A DNA stretch of 64,000 nucleotides from Polaromonas eurypsychrophila (GTDB lineage Bacteria; Pseudomonadota; Gammaproteobacteria; Burkholderiales; Burkholderiaceae_C), in contig NZ_BMIG01000017.1 of NCBI RefSeq assembly GCF_014641715.1, forward strand, positions 22,024 through 86,023, read 5' to 3'. Shown one piece after another: positions 15,180 to 22,230 of this stretch; position 1 is the first letter of the stretch; each line of letters opens with the position of its first letter. The position numbers and the translations under genes are program-made. Below the pieces are notes generated by a model. It was not told the DNA's origin. It made no database searches and saw only the letters and a list, made by a program, of their open reading frames with translations.

Positions 15180-17624
15180 TCAACGGTTGGCGGAGTCAGG
15201 CACGCTGTATTCGCGGAGGATGGGAATGCCGCCACTGCTGCCCCGCTCCTGCGGCGTGACAGGCCGTCCCGGCACCACCACAAACTGCGGCGGCGCCGTA
15301 CCCGGCGCCGGCTGCGCCGGGATCACCACACCGGGAGACTGCTGCACTGGCGGCGGCGCCTGCACCTGCGGCGCTTGGTAACCGGGGATGGGACTGCCAT
15401 CGGGCGTGGTCATGGGCAAAGGCGGCGGCACCACCTGCCCGGCCGGCGGGAACAGGCTGTTGAACCAGTCGTTGACCGGGCTGGACGGTGCGGGCACGGG
15501 TGAGCTGGAGTTTTTCGGCACGTCAAAACGCGCCTGCGCATCGACCACCCTGCTGCGCAGCGAGGCTGCAAAAAAATCACCGACGATGGGCAGCGCACTG
15601 TGGGCGCCCTGGCCCCAGTAGTCGCTGAGCGTGACGCGGTTGTCGTTGAAGCCGACCCACGCACCCGCGACGAGTTGCGGGTGCATCAGGATGAACCAGC
15701 CGTCGGTGTTGTCCTGGGTGGTACCGGTCTTGCCGGCCACGTCGGCCTGGATGCCGTAGCGGCTGCGGATGCCGGCGCCGGTGCCCTGATCGACCACACC
15801 GCGCATCACATCAACCAGCGTCTGCGCGGTGGACACCTGCATCGCCTGCTCGGGTGCCTTGGCCTGCCAGGTTTCCAGCACCTTGCCGCTGCGGTCCTCA
15901 ACGCTGATGACCATGAAGGGCTCAATGTAGCTGCCCTTGTTGGCGATGGTGGCGTAGCCGGCAACCATTTCCTTGAGCGTGACCGGGCTGGTGCCCAGCG
16001 CCAGCGACATCACCTGCTCCAGCTTGCTCTGGCGCACACCGGCCGCCTGGGCCAACGCGGCCACCTTGCCCGGTCCCACGCTTTGCATGACCTGCGCGGT
16101 GATGGTGTTTTTGGAGTACATCAGGCCCTGGCGCAGCGTCATGGGCGCGTAGCTGGGGCCGCCGCCGTCGGTAGGCCGCCAGACCTGGTTGCCGCCCAGT
16201 GAGATTTCGACCGCGTCGTCCATATAGGTGTCGGTCGGTCGCGCACCGTTTTCAAATGCCGCGCCATATACAAAGGGTTTGAAGGTCGAACCGGCCTGCC
16301 GCCGCGCCTGTTGCACGTGGTCGAACGGGTCTTTGGCAAAGTCGCGGCTGCCGACCCAGGCCTTCACATGGCCTGTGGTCGGGTCCAGCGCAAGGAAGCC
16401 GGCCTGCAAACGTGTCTTGTCCTGGCGCAGGGCCTGAATGAAGGCGCTGTCGGCCAGCAGGCGCTTGAAGATGGCCTCATCGGCTTCGCCCTGCTCCCTG
16501 GCGGCCTTGTACTCGGGCGTTTCACGCACCAGCGCACGCACCAGCTCCTTTTTGCCGGCCCAGGCGCGCGGGCTCCACTCGTTGTTGGCCACACCTTGCA
16601 AGCGGTCGGCCTGGCGCTTGACCGCTTCGTTGGCCAGCTTCTGCAGCCGCGAGTCAATCGTGGTGCGCACCACCAGACCGTCGGCATAGATGTTGTAGTC
16701 GTTGCGGTCGGCCCAGTCGATGAGCCAGCGGCGCAGGAACTGCGTCAGGTGCGGCGCGGCACCCAGCGGCTCGGTCTGGCGCTCGAAGTCCACCTTGAGC
16801 GGGCGCTTCTTGAGCGCCTCGAAGCGTTTGGCGTCGAGCTTGTTGTGCTTGACCATCTGGCCGAGCACGATGTTGCGCCGCTCCTTGGCACGCTCGGGAT
16901 TCATCACCGGGTTGTAATAACTCGTGCCCTTGAGCATGCCGACCAGGGTGGCGCTTTCAAGCACGTCGAGTTTGTCAGCCGACTTGTCGAAATAGGTGCG
17001 CGCCGCCATCTCGATGCCGAAGGCGTTGTACAAAAAGGGCACGGTATTGAGATAGGTTTCGAGAATCTCGTCCTTGCTGTAGATCGCCTCGATCTTCAGT
17101 GCGGTGATGATCTCCTTGAACTTGCGCGTCAGGCTGCGCGAGCGGCCCACCTCTTCCGGGTAAAGGTTGCGCGCCAGTTGCTGGGTGAGGGTCGAGCCAC
17201 CCTGCAGGTCACCGCCGAAGGTGCGCAGGATCGCGCCGACGATACGCGTGAAGTCCAGGCCATGGTGCTCGTAAAAACGGTGGTCCTCGGTGGAAATCAG
17301 CGCCGCCACCACATTGGGCGAAATGTCCGCCAGCTTGATCCGGTCGCGGTTGGCCCCCTTGAAAGCCGCCAGCTCCTTGCCGTCGACCGACATCACGATG
17401 GCCGGCTGCTGGGTCCTCGACTTCTGGATATCGCGAATGCTGGGCGTGAACGGAATCAGCAGCACAAAGTACACCAGCAACAGCGCCGGCAGAGCCGCCA
17501 GCGACAGGGCCACACCGCGCCATGTGGGGTGACGCAGGTGGTACCAGGCTTGCGTGGAAAATGTCGTGACGAATGTCATGACAGTGGGCCGGAGGCGGTC
17601 GTAAAGGGTGTAAAACTTGTTCAT
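15180..17624 (-). CDS. Class A penicillin-binding protein (transglycosylase/transpeptidase), copy 1
   Basis: 814 residues from the ATG at 17624 (upstream in-frame Met codons have no better site). A signal anchor lies at about 35-60. The GT51 transglycosylase (about 90-270) has EDHRFYEHHG and GGSTLTQQLARNLY. The transpeptidase (about 420-700) has STFK, SKN and KTGTTQ. A proline-rich tail follows (PPPLPMTTPDGSPIPG). It polymerises and crosslinks peptidoglycan at the outer face of the inner membrane. It is a close paralogue of the protein encoded at 22231-24675. The family is PBP1A/1C-like; the exact subclass is uncertain. Confidence 0.9.
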   Translation of the reverse strand: MNKFYTLYDRLRPTVMTFVTTFSTQAWYHLRHPTWRGVALSLAALPALLLVYFVLLIPFTPSIRDIQKSRTQQPAIVMSVDGKELAAFKGANRDRIKLADISPNVVAALISTEDHRFYEHHGLDFTRIVGAILRTFGGDLQGGSTLTQQLARNLYPEEVGRSRSLTRKFKEIITALKIEAIYSKDEILETYLNTVPFLYNAFGIEMAARTYFDKSADKLDVLESATLVGMLKGTSYYNPVMNPERAKERRNIVLGQMVKHNKLDAKRFEALKKRPLKVDFERQTEPLGAAPHLTQFLRRWLIDWADRNDYNIYADGLVVRTTIDSRLQKLANEAVKRQADRLQGVANNEWSPRAWAGKKELVRALVRETPEYKAAREQGEADEAIFKRLLADSAFIQALRQDKTRLQAGFLALDPTTGHVKAWVGSRDFAKDPFDHVQQARRQAGSTFKPFVYGAAFENGARPTDTYMDDAVEISLGGNQVWRPTDGGGPSYAPMTLRQGLMYSKNTITAQVMQSVGPGKVAALAQAAGVRQSKLEQVMSLALGTSPVTLKEMVAGYATIANKGSYIEPFMVISVEDRSGKVLETWQAKAPEQAMQVSTAQTLVDVMRGVVDQGTGAGIRSRYGIQADVAGKTGTTQDNTDGWFILMHPQLVAGAWVGFNDNRVTLSDYWGQGAHSALPIVGDFFAASLRSRVVDAQARFDVPKNSSSPVPAPSSPVNDWFNSLFPPAGQVVPPPLPMTTPDGSPIPGYQAPQVQAPPPVQQSPGVVIPAQPAPGTAPPQFVVVPGRPVTPQERGSSGGIPILREYSVPDSANR

Positions 17625-17701
17625 CGGCTGCCAGTGTAGGCGCTTGGGCTGGCTCGTCATTACGGGCTGTGACAGGTAAACAGGACGGTGTGCAGGGCCT
17701 G

Positions 17702-18280
17702 TCAGATTTTTTTCACGGGCTGCCAGTCGGCAAACTGCGGGTAGTGGCGCTGCACCACCGCGCCCTTGAAGTCCCAGGCCAGGCACTTGCCCAGATGGTA
17801 AGGCGGGCCGGCATTCTCAGCCTCGGGCACGCCGGACTGGCGACGCAGCCGCTCGCGGTACACCGGCACGGTCTGATAGGCAGCCGTCGCCATGTTGAAC
17901 AGCAGCTCACGCAAATGTGTGCAGCCCTGGATGCCGCCCAGCGCCTTTTCTATCGCCTGGCGCCAGCCCGGCCCCATGGTGACGCCCACCATCTGCTGCA
18001 TCGGGTCCACACCGGCCCGGCATTCGCCAAATGGCGTGTGGTCCATTGCGGTGCTGATCTCGCGGATGGTCATCTGGTCGTCTACCGTCGCGCGTATCGC
18101 CATGCCGTGAATCGGTGTGCCCGGCGGCATCTCGCCGCGCTCCGAGCGCTCCAGCGCATAGGTTTTGGTGTCGCTCATTTCGGCCTCGATGTCCCACAGG
18201 CCGTCCTCGCGGCGGTAGCCGCGGTAGACAACGGCGCGGGTGTGCAGGAGGTCTCTGGCTTGGGGGGCGGGCAATGGCAT
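17702..18280 (-). CDS. DUF2889 family protein
   Basis: 192 residues with the family pattern HTRAVVYRGYRREDGLWDIE near the start, GTPIHGMAIRATVDDQMTIR, and CTHLRELLFNMATAAYQT near 120. DUF2889 is widespread in beta- and gamma-proteobacteria; its function is unknown. It is cytoplasmic by sequence and lies between penicillin-binding protein copy 1 and a MITE that begins 8 bases upstream of its start codon, so its native promoter may be interrupted or provided by the element. Confidence 0.8.
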   Translation of the reverse strand: MPLPAPQARDLLHTRAVVYRGYRREDGLWDIEAEMSDTKTYALERSERGEMPPGTPIHGMAIRATVDDQMTIREISTAMDHTPFGECRAGVDPMQQMVGVTMGPGWRQAIEKALGGIQGCTHLRELLFNMATAAYQTVPVYRERLRRQSGVPEAENAGPPYHLGKCLAWDFKGAVVQRHYPQFADWQPVKKI

Positions 18281-18287
18281 GGGGCGG

Positions 18288-18559
18288 CTAGGGTCTGTTC
18301 ACACTATTTATACAAGTGCGAACGTGGTTAAAACAGCGCCAATCTAGGCGCGTGACGACGCTCAGCCTGGGCGGCTGAGCTAGGAGTGCAACAACGAGTG
18401 GGGGTGTTTTAACCACGTTCCCTCCGGGTTGCGGCCAAAAAGGGCCATGCGCAGCGTTGCAAAGCCTTGCCGGGCTCCAGCCCGGCTGCATTTTGCGCCT
18501 CGCGCATGACCTTTTTGACTCGCAACGCATCTTGCATAAATAGTGTGAACAGGCCCTAG
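18288..18559. mobile_element. MITE of about 270 bp with near-perfect terminal inverted repeats
   Basis: Left end GGGTCTGTTCACACTATTT (18291 on) and right end its inverse with one mismatch (GGGCCTGTTCACACTATTT read inward from 18555). Both are bounded by CTAG, which could be a 4-bp target duplication of IS5-like type. Inside, GAACGTGGTTAAAACA near 18318 is repeated inverted near 18403. No transposase is encoded, so it would be moved in trans. Confidence 0.7.
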
Positions 18560-18647
18560 TCGGGCTGAAAACCCTATTTTCCCTGCAAGGAGGCTTGTCC
18601 GCTGCGCCAGCGGTGACAGCTCGGTTGATTTGCCATCAATTTGACAT

Positions 18648-18700
18648 CTAATTGGCCTCCAGCCCATAATGGCTGGACGTCATCAGCTATTGTTTTAGGA
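18648..18700. repeat. AGCTAT-type dispersed intergenic repeat, copy 4 (inverted)
   Basis: Read on the plus strand: ATTGGCCTCCAGCCCATAAT then GTCATCAGCTATTGTTTTAG, the inverse of the family pattern. Confidence 0.5.
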
Positions 18701-18737
18701 GCAACTATTGATGTTTTCGCAATTCATGACACCCCAC

Positions 18738-18777
18738 CGTTCGGGCTGAGCCTGTCGACAAGCTCGGGGCGAACAGT
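18738..18777. repeat. REP-like hairpin
   Basis: CCGTTCGGGCTGAGC, CTGTCGACA, GCTCGGGGCGAAC: an imperfect hairpin with arms of about 13 bases. It resembles the GTTCGGGCTGAGCCTGTCGAAG extragenic repeats known in many proteobacteria. Confidence 0.55.
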
Positions 18778-18821
18778 GGCAAGTTGCCTGTGAAACGTCC
18801 AATAGGCATGGTGTTTACTCC

Positions 18822-19248
18822 TTGAAAATTGATAACTTCATCTTGTGTCATCGGCCATTCAGGAGCAAGTTTTATCCGGCTTGCGCAGCTAGTTCCACTC
18901 CAATTGAAGTCAGTAATTGGGGATATGGATGTCGATACCTGTATGGAATTTTTGACGCTGGCGGAAGTTCGGGAGCACGCCATCCAAATTTGGGTTGCGT
19001 TGAGAAGCTCATCAACAATCCCATCGTGGTGCCCAAGAAAAATGCCGCGCAATGGTAGTACTTTCGGCATTACCTTGAGCGCACTCTTGGAGACCCGGCC
19101 AAACCGCATGGCTGGCGTCCGCTACAAATTGCACAGTACAAGTTTGAAGTCGAATACAAGTTGCGGCGCTTGTGTCTTCGCGGCGATCAACCGTTGGCGT
19201 TTATCTTTCGCCTTGTCAGTGGCCGTGACGCCAAACGTGAAAATTTAG
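18822..19248 (+). pseudogene. Possible degenerate coding region, frame interrupted
   Basis: On the plus strand the frame from 18822 (NWGYGCRYLYGIFDAGGSSG) ends at a TAG at 19056, yet the same frame reads on afterwards as protein-like sequence (YFRHYLERTLGDPAKPHGWR, YKFEVEYKLRRLCLRGDQ) for a further 70 codons. A different plus frame (18829-19248) and a minus frame (18705-19109) are also open, so I cannot prove which was coding. The region between the MITE and the gene at 19252 looks like decayed sequence. Confidence 0.3.
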
Positions 19249-19251
19249 GTC

Positions 19252-19767
19252 GTGGACGAGGACTATCCAGAGGTCGGCGGGTACCACCTGCTGGTTCAAG
19301 ATCGACGTCACTCAAGCGAAGTTAATCCCCAAACCCTCGCGACAACCCGTGAACACATCGAAATGGTGGTGGCTGCATGCATGGACGCAGAATTTGAAGC
19401 CTACAAGACTTTGCCGCTGATCGACGAAAAGAAACTCTTGCCTTGGTATGCCAGCAATGGCACGGCATACAAGGATTTGATTCATACCCTGCAAAAGGTG
19501 ACGCAACGATCATGGACCTTGACGAATTTTCACAATCCATCAACAAAGCGACTTATTTCGATGACTGTTAAAGAAATACGCGAAGGTACGACAGTTGTTA
19601 GAACCACGGAATATTGGTATCTTCGATGGTGGAGCACAGTCGAAGGTAAATATCGCAACCCCTACTACCGCGAGACAAGCCACCACACCTACGTTCTCAA
19701 GCAGCATGGTGATGATTGGTTAATAGAGGAAAATATTCAACCGCCATCGCTTTCAAATCGCCAATAA
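19252..19767 (+). CDS. Hypothetical protein with an NTF2/IMS-like C-terminus
   Basis: 171 residues if it starts at the GTG at 19252; an in-frame TAG two codons earlier limits it, and no good ribosome site is visible. The last 60 residues (TTEYWYLRWWSTVEGKYRNP, THHTYVLKQHGDDWLIEEN) resemble the end of cystatin/NTF2-like or IMS domains with the usual aromatic strands. There is no signal peptide, but the true N-terminus may lie in the interrupted frame upstream, which would make this the 3' remnant of a longer gene. The codon use is AT-richer than the flanking chromosome, consistent with acquisition. Confidence 0.5.
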   Translation: MDEDYPEVGGYHLLVQDRRHSSEVNPQTLATTREHIEMVVAACMDAEFEAYKTLPLIDEKKLLPWYASNGTAYKDLIHTLQKVTQRSWTLTNFHNPSTKRLISMTVKEIREGTTVVRTTEYWYLRWWSTVEGKYRNPYYRETSHHTYVLKQHGDDWLIEENIQPPSLSNRQ

Positions 19768-19845
19768 CATAGCAGGCATCACGGCATGCAGCATTGGCTA
19801 TTACAAAATCATTTATTAAATATTTTTTAAAATTAAAGTTTTATT

Positions 19846-20199
19846 ATGTCTAACACAACCGATCTTCAGCAGCAAATCAACCAAGCCGAAGCAAAAATCA
19901 GTGAGCTGCGCGAAAAACTTAATCAACAAAAAAATACTGAACGCGCACAAACTATTGCGTCAATCAAAGAATTGATTAAAACGCACCAACTCTCTGCAAC
20001 TGATTTAGGGCTTAGTGCGAAGAAATCCGCCGCGCGCACGAAACATGCAAGGGTTGACAAAGGCCTAACTGTCGCGCCGAAATACGCAGATCCATCTACT
20101 GGAAAAACTTGGTCAGGTCGCGGCAAAGCCCCCGCATGGCTAGTGACCTACTTGTCTGCCGGTCACAGCAAACAAGATTATTTGATTGAAAATAAATAG
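19846..20199 (+). CDS. H-NS family nucleoid-associated protein
   Basis: 117 residues. The N-terminal half is a coiled coil (LQQQINQAEAKISELREKLN) for oligomerisation. The C-terminal half has the H-NS DNA-binding pattern YADPSTGKTWSGRGKAPAWL, with the AT-hook-like GRGKAP core. H-NS proteins silence AT-rich, usually acquired DNA. It sits inside the AT-rich insert between the two penicillin-binding protein genes, so it may silence its own neighbourhood. This beta-proteobacterial type is often carried on islands and plasmids. No ribosome site stands out, and the upstream 40 bases are extremely AT-rich. Confidence 0.92.
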   Translation: MSNTTDLQQQINQAEAKISELREKLNQQKNTERAQTIASIKELIKTHQLSATDLGLSAKKSAARTKHARVDKGLTVAPKYADPSTGKTWSGRGKAPAWLVTYLSAGHSKQDYLIENK

Positions 20200-20215
20200 T
20201 GATATTCATGCATTT

Positions 20216-20249
20216 TTTACATTATATAAACGATGTACATTATGTAAAC
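20216..20249. promoter_or_regulatory. 34-bp motif upstream of the secreted protein gene, copy 1
   Basis: Two direct 14-base units TACATTATATAAAC and TACATTATGTAAAC separated by GATG. Each unit contains the dyad TACAT-T-ATGTA. The same 34 bases with one mismatch recur at 21258-21291, so the pair brackets the gene at 20285. It may be an operator; module boundary is an alternative. Confidence 0.55.
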
Positions 20250-20284
20250 TTACATCAAACGCGCCATGGCGCAAGGAGTTAATC

Positions 20285-21199
20285 ATGAATGCAAAGATTT
20301 TCGCTTTCTTCCTGCTGTTTACAAACACTGCTTTCGCGCAGCCTGTCGTCATTCAGGGGGAAGAACTGAAAACGTATGTTGTTGGGGAAAAGGGGCGCAA
20401 GTTCACGATCGCTGATGGTGAAACCATCTCTTTCTTGCCTGATGGCACCTTCGTCAACTGCAACCCCAAGCAAGATTGTGATAGCGGTACCTACGTCATC
20501 GAGACGTCCCGAGTCGTACGCAAGTACGACAGCTGGAAGTTAAATGGCAGCAGTCTCATGCCGATCACCTTTCGAAAGGATGGTGCGGATGAATTCTTCA
20601 ACGTGAGGATGATCGCCTCACGCAACGAAGAAGTGTCTGTGATGGGGCAAAAAACGACCTATCAATTCATAGCACTCGCTGAACGTGGACGGGAAATATA
20701 CGAAGCAGATATTAAATCTGTGTCTGCACGGCTAAACGTATCTGGCGGAATTACGACCATCAGGTACGGAAACGGTCGGGTTGACGCTTTCGATAGTAGT
20801 ATGTCGATGATGGACTTCGTTTCTCCCGCGCGCCGAGGTAAACTCGCTGGTAACCAATTTCATTGGAAGCCTTCTGATTTGACGCCTGGCAAAAAACAAA
20901 GCATCAGAACTTCGATGGTTAGCGCGTTCAGTTGTGGTGTTATTCAACTGGACTACAGCGATGTCTCTCTAAAAGAGGGGCATAGGAAGCTTTTAATCAA
21001 GGGGAAAGAGGTAGATGTTCCCGTGGTTGAAGTTTCTTTTGACGGACGATGGGCTGGTACGTGTGGCACAGGAAAGGACCAGCAAGAAATCGTGTATGCG
21101 CCTTCTCTTGGGTTGATTATCGAGTCAACGCTTTTGAACTATCACCCGGATAGCTTTCTCAACTCCGGTCAAAAAGTAAAACTCGTATCGCTCGACTGA
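20285..21199 (+). CDS. Secreted hypothetical protein
   Basis: 304 residues from the ATG at 20285, preceded by AAGGAG at 20273. Residues 1-19 are a Sec signal peptide (MNAKIFAFFLLFTNTAFA, cleavage before QPVV). The mature protein is beta-rich and polar (ETISFLPDGTFVNCNPKQDC, GTYVIETSRVVRKYDSW) with six or so cysteines likely paired in the periplasm. No domain is recognised. The gene is AT-rich relative to the window and is bracketed by two copies of a 34-bp motif, with a terminator after it. This looks like an independently regulated or transferred unit. Confidence 0.75.
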   Translation: MNAKIFAFFLLFTNTAFAQPVVIQGEELKTYVVGEKGRKFTIADGETISFLPDGTFVNCNPKQDCDSGTYVIETSRVVRKYDSWKLNGSSLMPITFRKDGADEFFNVRMIASRNEEVSVMGQKTTYQFIALAERGREIYEADIKSVSARLNVSGGITTIRYGNGRVDAFDSSMSMMDFVSPARRGKLAGNQFHWKPSDLTPGKKQSIRTSMVSAFSCGVIQLDYSDVSLKEGHRKLLIKGKEVDVPVVEVSFDGRWAGTCGTGKDQQEIVYAPSLGLIIESTLLNYHPDSFLNSGQKVKLVSLD

Positions 21200-21226
21200 T
21201 ATTTTTAATTTAAAGTCGACCGTTAC

Positions 21227-21250
21227 AAAGAGCCTCCTCGGAGGCTCTTT
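21227..21250 (+). terminator. Rho-independent-type terminator after the secreted protein gene
   Basis: A perfect 10-bp stem AAAGAGCCTC with loop CTCG and GAGGCTCTTT, 27 bases after the stop. The trailing T run is short (TTT, then AAAAA), so efficiency is uncertain. Confidence 0.6.
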
Positions 21251-21257
21251 AAAAATG

Positions 21258-21291
21258 TTTACATTACATAAACGATGTACATTATGTAAAC
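21258..21291. promoter_or_regulatory. 34-bp motif downstream of the secreted protein gene, copy 2
   Basis: Identical to 20216-20249 except for one base (TTACATAAAC against TTATATAAAC), in the same orientation. It lies directly after the terminator and before a region with no clear gene. Confidence 0.55.
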
Positions 21292-21814
21292 ACTTAATTT
21301 CATTGATGATTTTGTTTTGTCTTAATTTAACTATTGCCTGAAAATTCTTATATTTCAAGGCACTACCTAATAGTTAGAAAACTGTCGAAAACCCCGGATT
21401 CGACAGCTTTCTGCCTCCCGCCTTCGACACGCTTGCAAGTCGTTGAAAACAAAGCGATTTTTCATCAAAAAAAACGTCATTCAGGCCAGTTGTCGAAAAT
21501 CGACATGCCAATTGGCTGCCAGCCAACCAGGGTGACACGATCCATGGGTGATTTCGTACCGCTTTGTCGATTGCGCGCGGATATTTGAGCCTGGAAATAG
21601 TGTTTCGACGATGGGGGCATCCCGAACATTCCCATGACGGCCGCGCGTTCAGCGGCTGGCGCATGCCGACGGAGGGAACTACACGCGCATGGATGCACGA
21701 AGTCAGGCGGTTCGCCCATGACGGCCGCGTGTTCAGAGGTCAGTGGATTGATTTTGACCCGAGGCCCGCGAACAGTGCAAGGGCCTGTCCAGCGATTTGC
21801 CTCACACTGCAGCC
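21292..21814. other. Intergenic stretch without a convincing gene
   Basis: About 520 bases. AT-rich at the left, normal GC at the right, so the right edge of the acquired segment lies here. CCCATGACGGCCGCG with GTTCAG occurs twice (21631 and 21715), 84 bases apart and therefore in the same frame. Open frames here look like chance. Confidence 0.4.
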
Positions 21815-22225
21815 ATGCATCCAGCACCTACCATATTTTTCCGCAAGGCCGACCGCGCCGGGCTGGTCTTCGTATTCCTGTGGTTCTTGCTGGGCGGGAT
21901 CGCGCACTTTGTTTTCACCGAAGCAGAAATGCGCATCGTGCCGCCCTGGATGCCCTGGCCACGCGAGGCGGTGTTACTCAGCGGCGCGGCCGAACTGCTG
22001 GGCGCCGCCGGTCTGCTCTGGCGACCAAGCAGGCGCGCCGCGCTGTGGGGACTGTTCCTGCTGACGATTGCCGTGACGCCAGCGCATATCTACATGTTGC
22101 AGCAACCGGCATTGTTTCCGTCCGTGCCGTATTGGGCGCTGGTACTGCGGCTGCCCTTGCAGGCGGCGCTGCTGGCGCTGATCGCCTGGCTGGCCTTGCG
22201 GCCGGCGGCGGCGTCACGCCGGTAA
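21815..22225 (+). CDS. DoxX-like small membrane protein
   Basis: 136 residues from the ATG at 21815 (an upstream Met lacks support). Four hydrophobic helices with the pattern of the DoxX/MauE superfamily: FLWFLLGGIAHFVFTEAEMR, EAVLLSGAAELLGAAGLLW, LWGLFLLTIAVTPAHIYML. Distant members are redox-linked membrane subunits, but most have no known role. It is convergent with penicillin-binding protein copy 2, whose stop lies 6 bases away. Confidence 0.75.
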   Translation: MHPAPTIFFRKADRAGLVFVFLWFLLGGIAHFVFTEAEMRIVPPWMPWPREAVLLSGAAELLGAAGLLWRPSRRAALWGLFLLTIAVTPAHIYMLQQPALFPSVPYWALVLRLPLQAALLALIAWLALRPAAASRR

Positions 22226-22230
22226 AACCA

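Noticed and set aside
16311..17639. 442-codon plus-strand open frame
   Set aside because: Antisense of penicillin-binding protein copy 1.
20216..20249. dif/pdif-like Xer site
   Set aside because: TTATG and CATAA halves exist, but the spacing between them is about 10 rather than 6 bases and the arms do not match Xer consensus; kept only as an alternative idea.
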